Shown one piece after another: positions 43,407-54,939 of a stretch of DNA of 64,000 bases. The DNA lies in assembly GCF_020360975.1 (NCBI RefSeq), contig NW_025408671.1, forward strand, positions 3,100,001 to 3,164,000, given 5' to 3'. The DNA comes from Hirsutella rhossiliensis (Eukaryota > Ascomycota > Sordariomycetes > Hypocreales > Ophiocordycipitaceae). Below the pieces are notes generated by a model. The model ran no database searches, was not told where the DNA came from, and saw nothing but the letters and a program-made list of their open reading frames with translations. How positions within the stretch are numbered: position 1 is the stretch's first letter; each line of letters begins with the position of its first letter. A program made the translations under genes and the position numbers.

Positions 43407-46400
43407 CTAAAGCTGAAGCTTGTATGTAGCCACCTCAAAGGGTCGCAACTCCAGAGCAAATTCGCCGTTGGCAAACTTGATCTCCTCCAGTTCGTCCTCG
43501 AGAACGTTTGTCTTGGTCACCCGTTTCACATCGAGCTGTGTCCGAATTGCACCCTTGCTACGGCCGCCCAAGGACTCGTACACGCGCAGCACGATGCTCT
43601 GGCCCTTATTGGTGCGGAGCCCTTCGCGCCGACTTACGTCTTCATCGTCGTGGCCACGCTTGACCGCATCTAGCATCAGCGACGCGGACTCGTCGAGGTT
43701 GATCAGTTTCATCGGAGCACCAGAAAGCCTCTCCACCGTAGCCTTCGGAGCCGACAGCAGCTTCAGCGGGTTGTTGAAAGCATAGGCAGCCTTGACCGTG
43801 GCCGAGGACAAGGACCCCTTGTGGGGGAATATGGCCCAGCGGATCGAGTGATTGCCCATGTCGGCGTGAGCGTCGGGCGCCTTGGGCGCGCGCAGCAGCG
43901 ACAGACGCATCACTTTGCCTGCGGTTGCAAATCCGTACTTGCTGTCGTTGAGAATGGAGACGCCATAGTTGTGCTCGGAGAAGTCGGCGAACCTGTGGCA
44001 GCAGACCTCGAACTTGGCCATGTCCCAGCTCGTGTTGTAATGCGTGGGTCTCTTGGTGATGCTGTACGCAGTCTCGTACGATGCTTCGTTGTTAACGATA
44101 TTGACTGGGAACTCGACCTTTAGGAACTTGGAGTCCTCATGCCAGTCAACCTCGGCGGAGCAGTTGACCTGGGAGGGCTGACCCTTGATCGCTGCCGAGA
44201 GGCTGATGTAAGACTTCAAGGCACTCTTGCCGCTGATTTTGATATCGGTAACCAGCGTGACCTTGTGCGGTTTGCTCTCGTGGACCTTGGTCTTCCCATA
44301 CTGCAGGTCTCTCTGCGTTTCGAGGTGGTAGACCTCGACATCCCAAGCCTCCCAGTACAGCGGGATATCGTCAAAAATGACGAACTTGTTGGCCTTTCCA
44401 CCCCTTTCAATGATTTCCCGCTCATTGGTGCGGTCGTAAAGGGAGGTGATGCAGCCGTCTTCGACAACAACTCGGAGGTCATCATTCTGCAGGACAAATG
44501 CGTCCCCGTTCTCGGTCACCGATACAGCTGGCATTTCGTCCTGAGACTTGAAAGCACGCAGCGGTAGCAGTTGGCCGTCTCCACAGGCAATGCCGACCTC
44601 AGCGTCCGAGACCTCGACAATCTCCTTACGATGCCAAGGCAGAGTATTGACGACAACGGACTCATGCAGGTCGGCGGGGTGCTCGTTGGAGACGTCCAAG
44701 GAGCGGTACAGGTCTTGGAGGAGCTTCTGCCCCGTTTTGAAGACCTCTCCGTAAAGCTGTCGCTCATTAGCATTGGCGCATACAGAGTCACCGGAGAAGA
44801 AGCCGCCCACCTTGTCCGAATCGTCGTAGCACATCTCAATGGAGCTTCCAGGAAGGCAATCATGGAACTGGCAAAGCAGGACCGCCTCCCACATGTCGTC
44901 GATTTCCTCAGAGGGATACCTGTACGACTTGTCATTGATCGACGCAAATGTAGCCAGCTGCTCAATGTCGCGAAGCATGACCTCAGCCTGACGGTTGAAG
45001 TACTTGTTGTTGGCTTGGGTGGTGTAAGTGCCTCGGTGGAGCTCAAAGTACAGCTCTCCGTACCACGTCGGAAAGTCGTCGGCCTTGGGCGCCAGGCGGT
45101 CAAAGAAATCATCAACGGTGAGACCCAGCTTCAGCTTTGGGATTGCTCCGACGGTGTTGCTGATGCCGGCGCATCGGCGGAGCTTCTCGAAGTGCTGCCA
45201 GGTAGGGCCACCGCCACCATCGCCCTTGCCGAAAACCAGAAGAGACGACTCGTCAACGCGCATCGTCTTGTGCTGAGTGATACTTCGCCTCAGGTCGCCA
45301 AAGTTGGCGTCCGAAGTGTACGTCTCCGAGGGCGGCATGTGGCAGATCACCTGGCTGCCGTCGGGGCTGACCCACATGAACGTCGTGTGCGGGAAGGTGT
45401 TGATGTTGTTCCAGCTCAGTTTCTGGGTCATGAAGCGGTCCATGCCGGCCAAGCGACAGAGCTGCGGAAGCTGGCTCGAGTAACCAAAGGTGTCGGGTAG
45501 CCAGAAAGTGCGGCAGCGAGAGCCGAACTCAGCCTCAAAGAACCTCTGTCCATAGAAGAACTGGCGCACAAGCGACTCACCACTCGGCATGTTGGTGTCG
45601 TGCTCGACCCAGCTGCCGCCGATGGGATGAAACTGGCCCTCCTCCACCTTCTTCTTGACACGCTCAAAGGCGCTAGGATAGTACTGCTTCAACCACTTGA
45701 ACTGCTGCGCTTGAGAGCAAGCGAAGTGTGCCTCGGGGTAGCGGTCCATCAGGTCACACTGGCTGGACCAGGAGCGACAGACCTTGCGTTTTGTCTCCGC
45801 CCACGGCCAGAGCCAGCAGGTGTCGATGTGACAGTGACCTATGCCGAACACAACCGGGTCTTTGCCAACTTGGTACACTCGATGCGAATCGACATCGGGC
45901 CCGATTATCTCCTGAGCCAGCTTGCGGCACTTGAGGATGGACTCCTGGTTGTCGACTTGGAAAGTGTCGATGATCTTCATGGCAACGACAAGAGCCTGGT
46001 TCTGTTCGGCCGAGTCCTCGGGCAGCTCGCGCGCGGCGTCACCGAGCTCCCACATGTCGAATAGAAGCATGCGGGCGGGAACGTTGACGGCGGCGATGCT
46101 GGCCTTGCTAAGCGTATAGTACTTATCGGGGTCGGGTGGCGCGATGCCGGTCTTGCCGCTGGGCGCATTCCCAAACATACCGTTGCAGGCCATTTCAATG
46201 TAGATAATGTGCTCCTTGGCGTTGCGGAAGGACTTGGGGATAATCCATTCAATACGCTCGTCTCCGCCGGTCAAACCTTGCAAAGGCACACCATCGTCAG
46301 TCCAGACTAGGCCCTCGTTTCCGGCGTCCCACTCGAATATGACGAGCTCCTCGTCCTGGATGTCCTCAGGGACCGTCAGATGGACTCTGAACCAGTGGGT

Positions 46401-46755
46401 CGTCCATGCGGGCCCGAACGAGGCGCCGGTGCTAGTCTCGCTGAAGTCGTGGGAGACTGCCTCTTTGAACGTCGGACGTTCTTGGCCAGGGGCGCTCCAG
46501 ACATAGAGCTTGACGTGTGGTTTTCCCGAGACCCTGGCGTTGTAAAGGTTCCTGCATGTCGGGAGTCAGCACGCATGTACGAGAAGTTTGGACGGGTTGC
46601 ACCACTCACGCTAGCAAGTTAACCTTGTCATACTGGCCCGACTTGTAAAAGGGCTCGATGCGGCCCTTGAGGATGCTCGTCTTGGAGACGCCGACGGGCT
46701 TGTGGGCGAAGAGGGGATAAGAGCTCTTGCTCTTGACATCGCCGCCACCACCCAT
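43407..46755 (-). CDS. AMS1: Alpha-mannosidase, GH38 (vacuolar AMS1 type)
   Basis: Hydrolyses terminal alpha-mannose from free oligosaccharides. The yeast enzyme reaches the vacuole directly from the cytosol by the Cvt/autophagy route, consistent with no signal peptide here. Exons 46755-46610 and 46551-43407 flank a 58-nt GT-AG intron; total 1,096 aa. The N-terminal domain includes HWFRVHLTVPEDIQDEELV and WDAGNEGLVW. The catalytic GH38 domain shows GIGHCHIDTCWLWPW with the zinc-binding H and D, then EAHFACSQAQQFKWLKQYYP, GGSWVEHDTNMPSGESLVRQ and FWLPDTFGYSSQLPQL (nucleophile region). The central helical and C-terminal beta domains are complete. The start GGGGDVKSKSSYPLFAHKPV is conserved in style and leaves no upstream frame. 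Confidence 0.95.
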
Positions 46756-48968
46756 GATGCGAGGTTCAGGGGAGTGCCCGGGAGCTGGAGGTGCTGATCG
46801 GTTGGACAGACGACGTAGCTTGCCCGGCAGCGGGGACAGTCGATGGGCCGAGGAGGAAGCTTGGTGATGGGCGGCGGGAGGGGAGAAGATATGATGGTCG
46901 GAGCTGTTGTGCCAGCTGCGGAAAGCGGATCAGCAGCTGACAAGGCCGAGTGACGGGAGGCGGGCGGGGGCGGGGAGGGTGTCAGCGAAGGGAAGGTGGT
47001 GTGCAAGTGACACCGTTGCAGCGGGTGCTGGTTGGAGATGTGTCTGCTCAAGAGGCGGTATGCACTGCGTAAAAATGCAATTTGTGTATAGAATGTGTAG
47101 CTTGTGGCCGCCCCAGGGAGGCGGTTGTGTGGACGAGGTCAAGGGAGGGCGTGGGGACGAGGGACTGGAGGTGAAAGGTGGAAGCTCCCAAGCTCTCTTT
47201 AGCGGGCAACTAGGCCCAGGTCGGTAGCTGGGCGGAGGGCAGCGGGAGACTCAGTCGATGGAGATCGGCTTGCCTACCGGTCTGTGTGCGGGGGAGGCAA
47301 AGACACACACACCCTCGTCCTTGGCTGCATCGTGGCTGTCGTACGGGGGGCTCGTCGGACGGTTCCTTGAAGGTCATGCACGTTACGCACCTCATCTTGG
47401 CGACTGAGAATGGAAGCTCGGTGGTTGAACGTGTATCTATGTAAGGGCCTATTATAGGATGGTGTGCTGGACGGCCTGGAGCGGCGACTGGGAGAGGCTC
47501 TCGGCTTGGGCACCCGTTCGTAGGTACGGAGGTATTAGTGCTCGGCACTTTATTAGGAGGGCTGCCTATCCATGCATGTTAGCTCGGAGCAGCAAAGCGG
47601 CGCAGATGCCGAGATGGACAGGCTCAATGGGGGGCGTTCCCGTCTGCCGAGGCGGGACGGCGCGATACCCGAATGGGCTTGTGGGTGCACAGCGTAACTT
47701 ACAAGTCCGCGGAGCAGCCGGGTGAGCCAAGAGGTCGAGCTGAGGATGGCAAAAAATAATAACGAAGAAGATGACGATGGTGAATACCTCTAGGAGGCAG
47801 TGTCGAGACAAGATGGGCGGTGGTCAAGGTAGGTGCTTTGGAGCAGGAACCCCCCGTGACGCCGCGAAAGGAGGAAGGAGCTTGGGCCCTGGGACTCCTG
47901 GGAGCAAGTGCAGCTGGGTTACATCCTTCCTCCATTCGCCCCCTTCGGCGCATCCTCCAGACTGACCTTGACGATAGCAGCAGCATGCAAGCCGGCTTGG
48001 CTGTCACAACTTTATTTCGACCGGCAAGCCACGTGCAGGCAGCAGCAGGTCCGGTGCATGAGCAAATACGACGCGAATACGACGCAAATACGACGCAAAC
48101 GCGGACGGCATATCGTGTCGTGATCCCTCTGCGTGACTCTCCGGCCACGGCCGCATCGCCCTTGAGCCAACGGCTGGCCATTGGCTCGAGACGATTGCAA
48201 CTCTGGACGGGTTCAAGGCTCGTCACCTGCCATATGAAAGAGTCTAGATCTCTTGGCCCCTTCAGTCCATCCCGTCCTCTTTGAAATGTCCTGCGCAGGC
48301 GGCACTGTCCATCATCACAGAATACCGCTTGCTATGAAGGCTCCCTCCGATGTTGCCGCAGACGCTCTCTTGTCAATTCATCGACGCTTCTTGCTTTACA
48401 CGCACAATCTTCAAGTGCATGCAAGAACGGTGATGTAAAAATATCCCTCCTCAGCTCCGAATACAAAGAAAGACCAAAGTCAGCAGCATCCAGTTCTCGG
48501 AGACTTGCTCATGGCCGTCGAGGTTCCTCGGAGTGCAGTGCGATGCCCTCAATATCATGATTTCTCGGCAACATGTCCATGGATCCTTTGTCTCTCAAAC
48601 GGCTCTTCCTTCTCCAAAACAATTTGGATCCGGTTCAGTTTCTTTGTGCCAGCGTCTCAGATCTGGCTCGGTTGCTAATTCCACTCGCCAGTCATGATGC
48701 CTTGGCCCAAGGGCAATCCGATGGGTGCAGGCCATTTCTTTGCTTGCCGCCCGCACAAAGGCCTCTCCTCTGTTGAGTTAAGCGAAGCCGTGGGGCTTTG
48801 GGCGCTCCGGGCTCGTCGAGCCGCCCGGACCCTGGAGGCGCCTCACTGTCGGGTGCCCTGTGGTCCCCTGTCCACGGCCCTGGAGCGCCATAAATAGGCG
48901 CGCCCGCACTGCTACCTCTCCTGGAACGTGGTCAACGGCCCGCTATAATAGAGTCTCGGCCCGGTGTC
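46756..48968. other. Intergenic between AMS1 and the retroposon
   Basis: About 2.2 kb without a supportable gene. It should contain the AMS1 promoter on the left and the MSH1 promoter on the right; a CATAAATAGG TATA-like sequence lies at about 48889-48898. A short tandem repeat is at 48064-48096. Confidence 0.45.
48064..48096. repeat. 11-bp tandem repeat, three copies
   Basis: Three contiguous copies of CAAATACGACG, the middle one with a single A-to-G change. No function is evident. Confidence 0.75.
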
Positions 48969-49164
48969 TTTAGCGCCTCCGCACTCTCCCCTGTAAAAAT
49001 TCTTCTCTTCTGCGGGCTGTTAGCAGCCTGTTAGTGGATAATTATTTTCAGGTCACCCGACCATGCTTCTGCCTCTCTAGCCCTAACGGGGCTCTAGCAA
49101 GCACCAAAAGGCAGACTTTGGAGAGTTCGTCTCCTCTTGGGAAGCTGGTCTCAAATAACAGCAT

Positions 49165-49445
49165 GCCTTGCGCTGCCTCGCCTTCTGCCGCCTTGCGGCA
49201 TCGCCTCTTCTGCCGCCTTTGCTGGCTGGCCTCGACTTCTGCCGCCTCGCGGCCCCGACCTTTTCTGCCGCCTCGCGGCCCGACTTCTTCTCGCCCTTCC
49301 TGGCACGCCTCGCGCTGCCTCGCACCCTCTGCCGCCTTTACCGGCTGGCCTCGCCTTCTGCCGCCTTGCGGCCCTGACTCCTTCTGCCGTCTCGCGGCCC
49401 CGACCTTTGCTGCCTTGCGGCCCTGCTGCCGCCCAGCGGCCACGA
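49165..49445. repeat. Degenerate TCTGCCGCCTYGCGGCC minisatellite
   Basis: About eight irregularly spaced copies of a CTGCCGCCTTGCGGCC-like unit, some separated by TGGCTGGCCTCG. Both strands are open for long stretches, giving misleading low-complexity frames. Confidence 0.8.
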
Positions 49446-50008
49446 CTTCCTCTGGACTGGTGGGCCGCGGGGGCCCCGAGGAGCTACAAGAGCCTAGAGC
49501 TCAAGGCCTCACCCGGTGCCCCGGAGCTGCACACCAATCGACAACACCTCCACCACCTGCTTGCTACGAGGAGTAGGCACGGGGACTTCGCCGACTGTCA
49601 TGACCACGAAGTGGCCCGGATCGAACGCTCCTGCGGAGAAGACAATCGCCATCGGGGCGAACCCCGACTAACATTGCTACACTCTCTGCTCCCTTTTCTT
49701 TCTTTTCTTTCTGCCCTGTAGGCCCTCCTCGAGGGGGCTTGCGGCCGGCCCATGACTTCGTGGGCTTTCTCAGTCACCCGGCCTCGGCCAAAGACTGACT
49801 ACTATTACGGCTTCACTGCCGTGCCTGGAACCCGCTGACGGGGAAGGGCCCCAATTTCCGACCGGCCTCAGAGCCTCAGAATTGCTAGATGGAGTGGTTA
49901 GGTGCTACACACGGTCCTTAGTCCAGGTACTCGGGATATTCTATGTATCTAGTCTTCTCTAGCCTAGCACGTCTTTTGCCCTTATAGGGATGTCCCAGAC
50001 GGTAATCA

Positions 50009-50029
50009 ATACTACTACTACTACTACTA
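50009..50029 (+). repeat. (TAC)7 tail of the retroposon
   Basis: Seven TAC triplets directly abut the right copy of the 14-bp direct repeat. Read from the ATG at 49990 they encode a run of threonines in the frame of MSH1. Confidence 0.85.
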
Positions 50030-50097
50030 CTTTAGCGCCTCCGTCTACAAGCAGCTCTCCCCGAACTCTTCAACCAACCCTCATCAGCGTCCACCGA

Positions 50098-53000
50098 ATG
50101 TTGCGGCCACGTCGTCTTCATGGATTGTGCCGCCTTCTCAATCCCCGCGGCAGCAGCCGTTTGCTAACCTCTGGCGCCCCACCGCGTCCTCGAATCTCTT
50201 CAAGGACGCCGCCCAAGCTGCCGCAAACCAGGGCCAAAAAGACGACAACCACTGTCAAGCTGTCGGATCTGCCTCAAGGGCCCCTTCGCGCCGAGCAGAC
50301 GGCGACGCCCGCAGAGGACGAGCAGCAGGATGCGCCGGCATACCCGACCGTTGTGCTTCAGGCACGGCGCAACATGCGCGAGTTTGACAATTGCGTCTTG
50401 CTCACCCGCGTCGGCAGCTTCTACGAGCTCTACTTTGAGCATGCCGAAGAGTACGCGCCCCTGCTCAACCTTAAGCTGGCTACCAAGAAGACGAATGCCG
50501 GCCCCGTTCCCATGGTAGGTACATCTTCATCTCCCTTTCAAGTGAGGCGGCTCACACGCTTCCGCCCTAGGCCGGCTTCCCCTTCTTCCAGCTGGACCGC
50601 TTCCTCAAGATCCTGGTCCAGGATCTGAACCGCTACGTCGCCATCGCCGACGAGTTCCCCAACAACGCAGCCGACAAGGTCAAGTCGGGGGGCTTGATGC
50701 ATGACCGCAGAGTGGCTCGCATCATCACCCCCGGCACCCTCATCGACGAAAACTTCATGGATCCCTACGCCAACAACTATGTCCTGGCCATTCATGTCTG
50801 CGCACAAGACACACCTGCGCCCGAGCCAGGCCAAGCCGTCCGCGTCAGCGGAATTCCCGCCTCGCCAGCCGTCACCTCGCTGCCTCTGGGTCTCGCTTGG
50901 CTTGACCTGTCCACGGGCCACTTCTTCACCCAGGCCGCTGATCTGGCTTCCCTGCCATCTGTCCTGTCCCGGATAGCCCCTAGCGAGGTCGTCCTCGACC
51001 AAGATTTTCAGGGGCAAAAGGACCACGACATCTTCTCCATCTTGGCTGATGACCGGCACCTCGTCACTTACTCGCCCCAGGGCGGCCTTGCCGACATCGG
51101 CGAGTGGACAGCCCTGCTCGAGGCAGAGGTGCCCGAGAGCACGCGAGAGAGCTTTACCGATCAAGAGGTCCTAGCCGGCGGCCTGGTGCTCAATTACGTC
51201 AAGGATCGTTTGCGGGGCCTGTCGATGAAACTCCAGCCTCCGCTGCGGCATGAGAACATGCAGATTATGAACATTGACAAGAACAGCATGCGCGCACTTG
51301 AGATACGGCAAACCATCCGAGACGGCTTCTTCCGCGGCAGTCTGCTCCACGCCATTCGGCGCACGGCGACTAAGAGCGGCGCCCGGCTTCTCGGCGAGTG
51401 GCTCAGCGCACCCTCGACATCTCTTGACGTTATCAACGGGCGCCAGGACCTCGTCGCCCGGTTCATCGCCGCCGACGACCTCCGAGACTCCATCATCCTG
51501 CTCCTTCGCCGGAGCCACGACTCGCAGCGTCTGGTCCAAAAGTTTGCCCTGGGTCGGGGTGACGCAGACGACTTGCTGGCCCTGGCCAACACCATCCTTG
51601 CTACCCAAGACATTGTCGTCCTCCTCATGCAGACGGCAGTCCCGACCAGTCAAGCGTCAGAAGTAGACTGTCTGAACTCTCTCATTTCTCGCTTCGACCT
51701 CGAGCAGCCTCTCAAGCTTGCGCGCCGTATCAAGAACGCCATTGATGAGGAGAGCATTGTTCATCAGCACGAGGCAGAGGAGTCTGAGGCGAGCCAGATG
51801 ATGGCCCTAGCAGAGGAAATCGTCGCCTCAGAAGGGACCCGAGAGGACGCGTCTGTGCTGCCCAAGGGGAGGAAGAAGCGCCCGTCGTCCATCAGGGAGC
51901 ACTACGGAGAGGACAACGAGGCCTGGATTATGAAGCCGACCGCCAGTGCCGTTCTCAAAAGGCTCCATGCTGAGCTCGACTGCCTTTTGGAGGAGAAGGT
52001 TCAGCTCGGCGAGAATCTGCGGCAGCGTCTTGGTGCCTCGAGTCTCACCCTCAGATGGAACCACGGCCTGGGCCACATTGCCCACATCAAGGGCAAGGAC
52101 ACGCAGAACCTCGCCGAGATCAAGGCGCTCTCCTACAGCCGATCGACGCGCTCCTTCCACCTCCCCGAGTGGACCGCTCTCGGCCAGCGCCTCGACCAGG
52201 CGCGCCTCCAGATCCGGCGCGAGGAGCAGCGCGTGTTCCAGGCCCTGCGCGAGCGCGTGGTGCGCAATCTGGTCAAGCTGCGCCGCAACGCCGCCGTGCT
52301 CGACGAGCTCGACATTGCCACGTCCTTTGCCAAGCTCGCCAACGAGCGCGGCCTGGTGCGCCCGCGCCTCAACAGCTCGGCCGGCCACACCATCATCGGC
52401 GGGCGGCATCCGACGGTCGAGGGCGGCTTGCTCGAGCAGGGGCGGACCTTTGTGCGCAACGACTGCGTCGTCGGGGCCCCTTCGGGCGGCTTCCTATGGC
52501 TCATCACCGGACCCAACATGGCGGGCAAGAGCACCTTTCTCCGCCAAAACGCCCTCATCACCATCCTCGCCCAGATCGGGTGCTACGTGCCGGCTTCGTA
52601 CGCCGAGCTGGGCATCGTCGACGCCATTTTCAGCCGCGTGGGCTCGGCCGACAACCTGTACCGCGACCAAAGCACGTTCATGGTGGAGATGCTAGAGACG
52701 GCGCAGATCCTCAAGCAGGCCACGCCGCGGTCCTTTGTCATCATGGACGAAATTGGACGGGGCACCACGCCCGAGGACGGCACGGCCGTGTCGTATGCCT
52801 GTCTTCACCATCTCGTGACGGTCAACCAGTGCCGGACACTGTTCGCGACGCACTTTCACGGCGTCGTGGACCTCGCCACGAAGGAGGGGCTCTGCGGACC
52901 GAATGGTGGAGCCGTGCAGACGTACTGTACCGACGTCGAGGAGGATGGCAAGGGGGGGTTTGTCTACGTGCACAAGCTACGGAAGGGCGTCAACCGCCAC

Positions 53001-53123
53001 AGTCACGCGCTCAAGGTCGCAAGGCTGGCCGGCCTGCCTGAGCGTGCCATTGACGTCGCGCATCGGGTTCTGGCCCAAAGCGACGAGGGCGACTTGTGCG
53101 GCACGAAGAACGCCGTAGACTAG
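50098..53123 (+). CDS. MSH1: Mitochondrial MutS homologue MSH1
   Basis: DNA mismatch recognition ATPase guarding mitochondrial DNA. Exons 50098-50514 and 50571-53123 flank a 56-nt GT-AG intron; total 989 aa, close to yeast Msh1. The N-terminus MLRPRRLHGLCRLLNPRGSS is Arg-rich without acidic residues, fitting a mitochondrial presequence. The MutS domain I mismatch-binding motif is VGSFYELYFEHA, where the Phe-x-Glu pair is retained (F in SFYEL). The core and clamp regions follow. The ATPase has TGPNMAGKST (Walker A), MDEIGRGTTPEDG (Walker B/signature) and ATHFHG. The frame continues upstream to an ATG at 49990 inside a retroposon, but 50098 is the first ATG outside it and opens a proper presequence. 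Confidence 0.95.
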
Positions 53124-53582
53124 AAGCTAGGGCCGCCGTTTTGGGTCCCAGAGAATCAGGAATTGGCGTTACATATGCGGCTGTTGGTTTCTTGTATGTT
53201 AGCCATGATACCCTTGACAGCTGTTTCAAGAAGCAGATGGGAGAAGGGGATTCGTCATAAATGTGTATGTCTCATCAGGAGAATTCAGGGTTAAAAAGCT
53301 CTTGATACGTGTTTATTTAATCATCCGAAAAGGGGTATGTGTAAGGATTCGAAATATCAAAAGACAAAACTTACCTGTTAGTCAACAGCGCAACTGCTGC
53401 ATGCGGTCACATCGAGGAGTCACAACTCGGAAACATAGCTTTCATTATCTCTCGCGCCATGCGATCGCTGCTGCAGTGCCCGTGGGCCAGCAAGCGATAT
53501 ATGTAGCCGTTTCAGATCCACTTGTCGTGAACCTGATCGAAATCCCGAAAGCCAGTCCGACCCCGTCATGTTGTTAGGACAT
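53124..53582. other. Intergenic, convergent 3' ends
   Basis: 3' flanks of MSH1 (+) and RPP0 (-), AT-richer than the genes. No coding evidence beyond the P0 terminal exon. Confidence 0.5.
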
Positions 53583-54623
53583 TTAATCACTGCAAGGCGC
53601 GTTAGCTTAGTCTCGTAGCGAATTGAGGGCGGTACGTACAAGAGACCGCCAAAGCCCTCGTCGTCCTCCTCCTCAGACTCCTCCTTCTTCTCCTCGGCGG
53701 CAGGCTTGGAGTCGCCGGCACCGCCAGCAGCGGCAGCGGGGGCGGCAGCAGCGTAGGCATCGGGGTTGGCGATGCGGTCCTTGAGCTGCTCAATCTCGGG
53801 CCAGCTGTACTCGGTCTCGATGGCGACGGCCAGGGCGTTCTTGTACGTGTTGACGATGGAGTGCATGACGGAGGCCATGGTGGGGAAATTGATGGCCAGG
53901 GAGATGCTGGCAATGGTGGCGATGCAGTTGGACAGGGAGCCGAGGAGCTGCTCCTCGCCAATGTCAAGGATGTCGGCGGGGAAGGTCTGGCCCTGGTCGT
54001 AGACCTGGGCAATGCCCATACCGTAGGTGAAGGGCGAGATGTTCATCATGTTGAGCAGGGTGGCCTCGGAGGGGCCGACCTTGCTGCCGGACTCGACAAG
54101 CTTCAGGTCGGCCGTGATTTCAATGGTACCACGGGCGATCTTGGTGGGGACGCCGAGGGCCTGGAAGAAGGACGTCTTGCCGGGCTCCATGCCGGTGTTG
54201 CCAGCGGGAATCCACACATCGACGGGAGCCAGGGCGCCGGCACGAGCAGGCGCGGCGACTCGGTTGGACAGGATCTTGTCACGAATTGTCTTGAGGTCGC
54301 TGTTGGTGAAGACGAAGCCGACGTTGCCCTTGACGTGAGGCAGGAGCTTCTCGTACTCGGGGGTGTCGATGATGAAGGTCCTGAGGGCACGGCGAACCTG
54401 GACACGGTCAGCCACAAGCCCATCAATCAGGGACCGAAAATTTGCATACCATGGTGTTCTTGCCCATCAGGACAACGCCGGAGCCGCGGAGGGCGTGACG
54501 GATCTCGTGCATCTGCTGCGACGAGACATTGTCGACGGTGACGATGAAGATTGACTTGAATTCCTCCAACAAGCCCTTGAGCTTGTCGAAGTAGCCGGCC
54601 TTGTTCGCAGACTTGCCCCCCAT
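53583..54623 (-). CDS. RPP0: 60S acidic ribosomal protein P0
   Basis: Base of the ribosomal P-stalk that recruits elongation factors. Exons: 54623-54450 (58 codons), 54397-53640 and 53589-53583; introns 54449-54398 and 53639-53590. The product is 312 aa, the normal fungal length. The N-terminus MGGKSANKAGYFDKLKGLLE and the rRNA-binding part GKNTMVRRALRTF are typical. The middle carries SLAINFPTMASVMHSIVN. The hinge is Ala-rich and the acidic tail reads EESEEEDDEGFGGLFD. The last exon has 7 nt: it completes Phe and adds Asp and TAA, and only this splice gives the universal GLFD-type end. Without it the frame runs on into LYVPPSIRYE and beyond. Confidence 0.96.
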
Positions 54624-54939
54624 ATCTTCTTATTTATGAAGGCAGGATGTTTAAGGGCAAGGGAGATTTGGTGATGTTTGCTGGGGGGTTTTCGAGGGTG
54701 GTGTCGCGGAGCGTTAAGTAGGAGGTGGAAATTCCGGATTTTTGCGCGCTGCCGGCCGACAGAAAAGTGTGTGTTTCCGACCGCCGTTGCGCTTAGGGCT
54801 CAGGGGGCCTAGCCTTATGAGGCTAGTTCGAGCGTGGACGAGCTCGTGGTCGGTACAATGAAGATGTATCTTTTTTTCCCTCGTCCGCTTCTCAATCGGG
54901 GGCTCAGCTTGTGAACGACGATTCGGCCGCCCTCATTGG
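54624..54939. other. Divergent promoter region (RPP0 / TRM82)
   Basis: About 316 bp lie between the divergent start codons. It contains a CTAGCC...GGCTAG short inverted repeat at about 54808-54825. No coding evidence was found. Confidence 0.5.

Larger units (their letters stand above)
48968..50043 (+). mobile_element. Probable non-LTR retroposon (SINE or 5'-truncated LINE)
   Basis: A 14-bp direct repeat, CTTTAGCGCCTCCG, occurs at 48968-48981 and 50030-50043. The right copy is preceded directly by seven TAC triplets, as expected when a non-LTR element ends in a simple-repeat tail and is flanked by a target duplication. The roughly 1,050 bp between the repeats lie immediately upstream of MSH1. 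They include a minisatellite (49165-49445) and no complete reverse transcriptase. No tRNA-type promoter boxes are obvious. The two-ended evidence is good, but the class is inferred and no reference copy was compared. Confidence 0.6.

Noticed and set aside
54790..54835. TAGTTCGAGC, possible tRNA T-loop
   Set aside because: No cloverleaf can be drawn around it; it lies in the RPP0/TRM82 promoter region.
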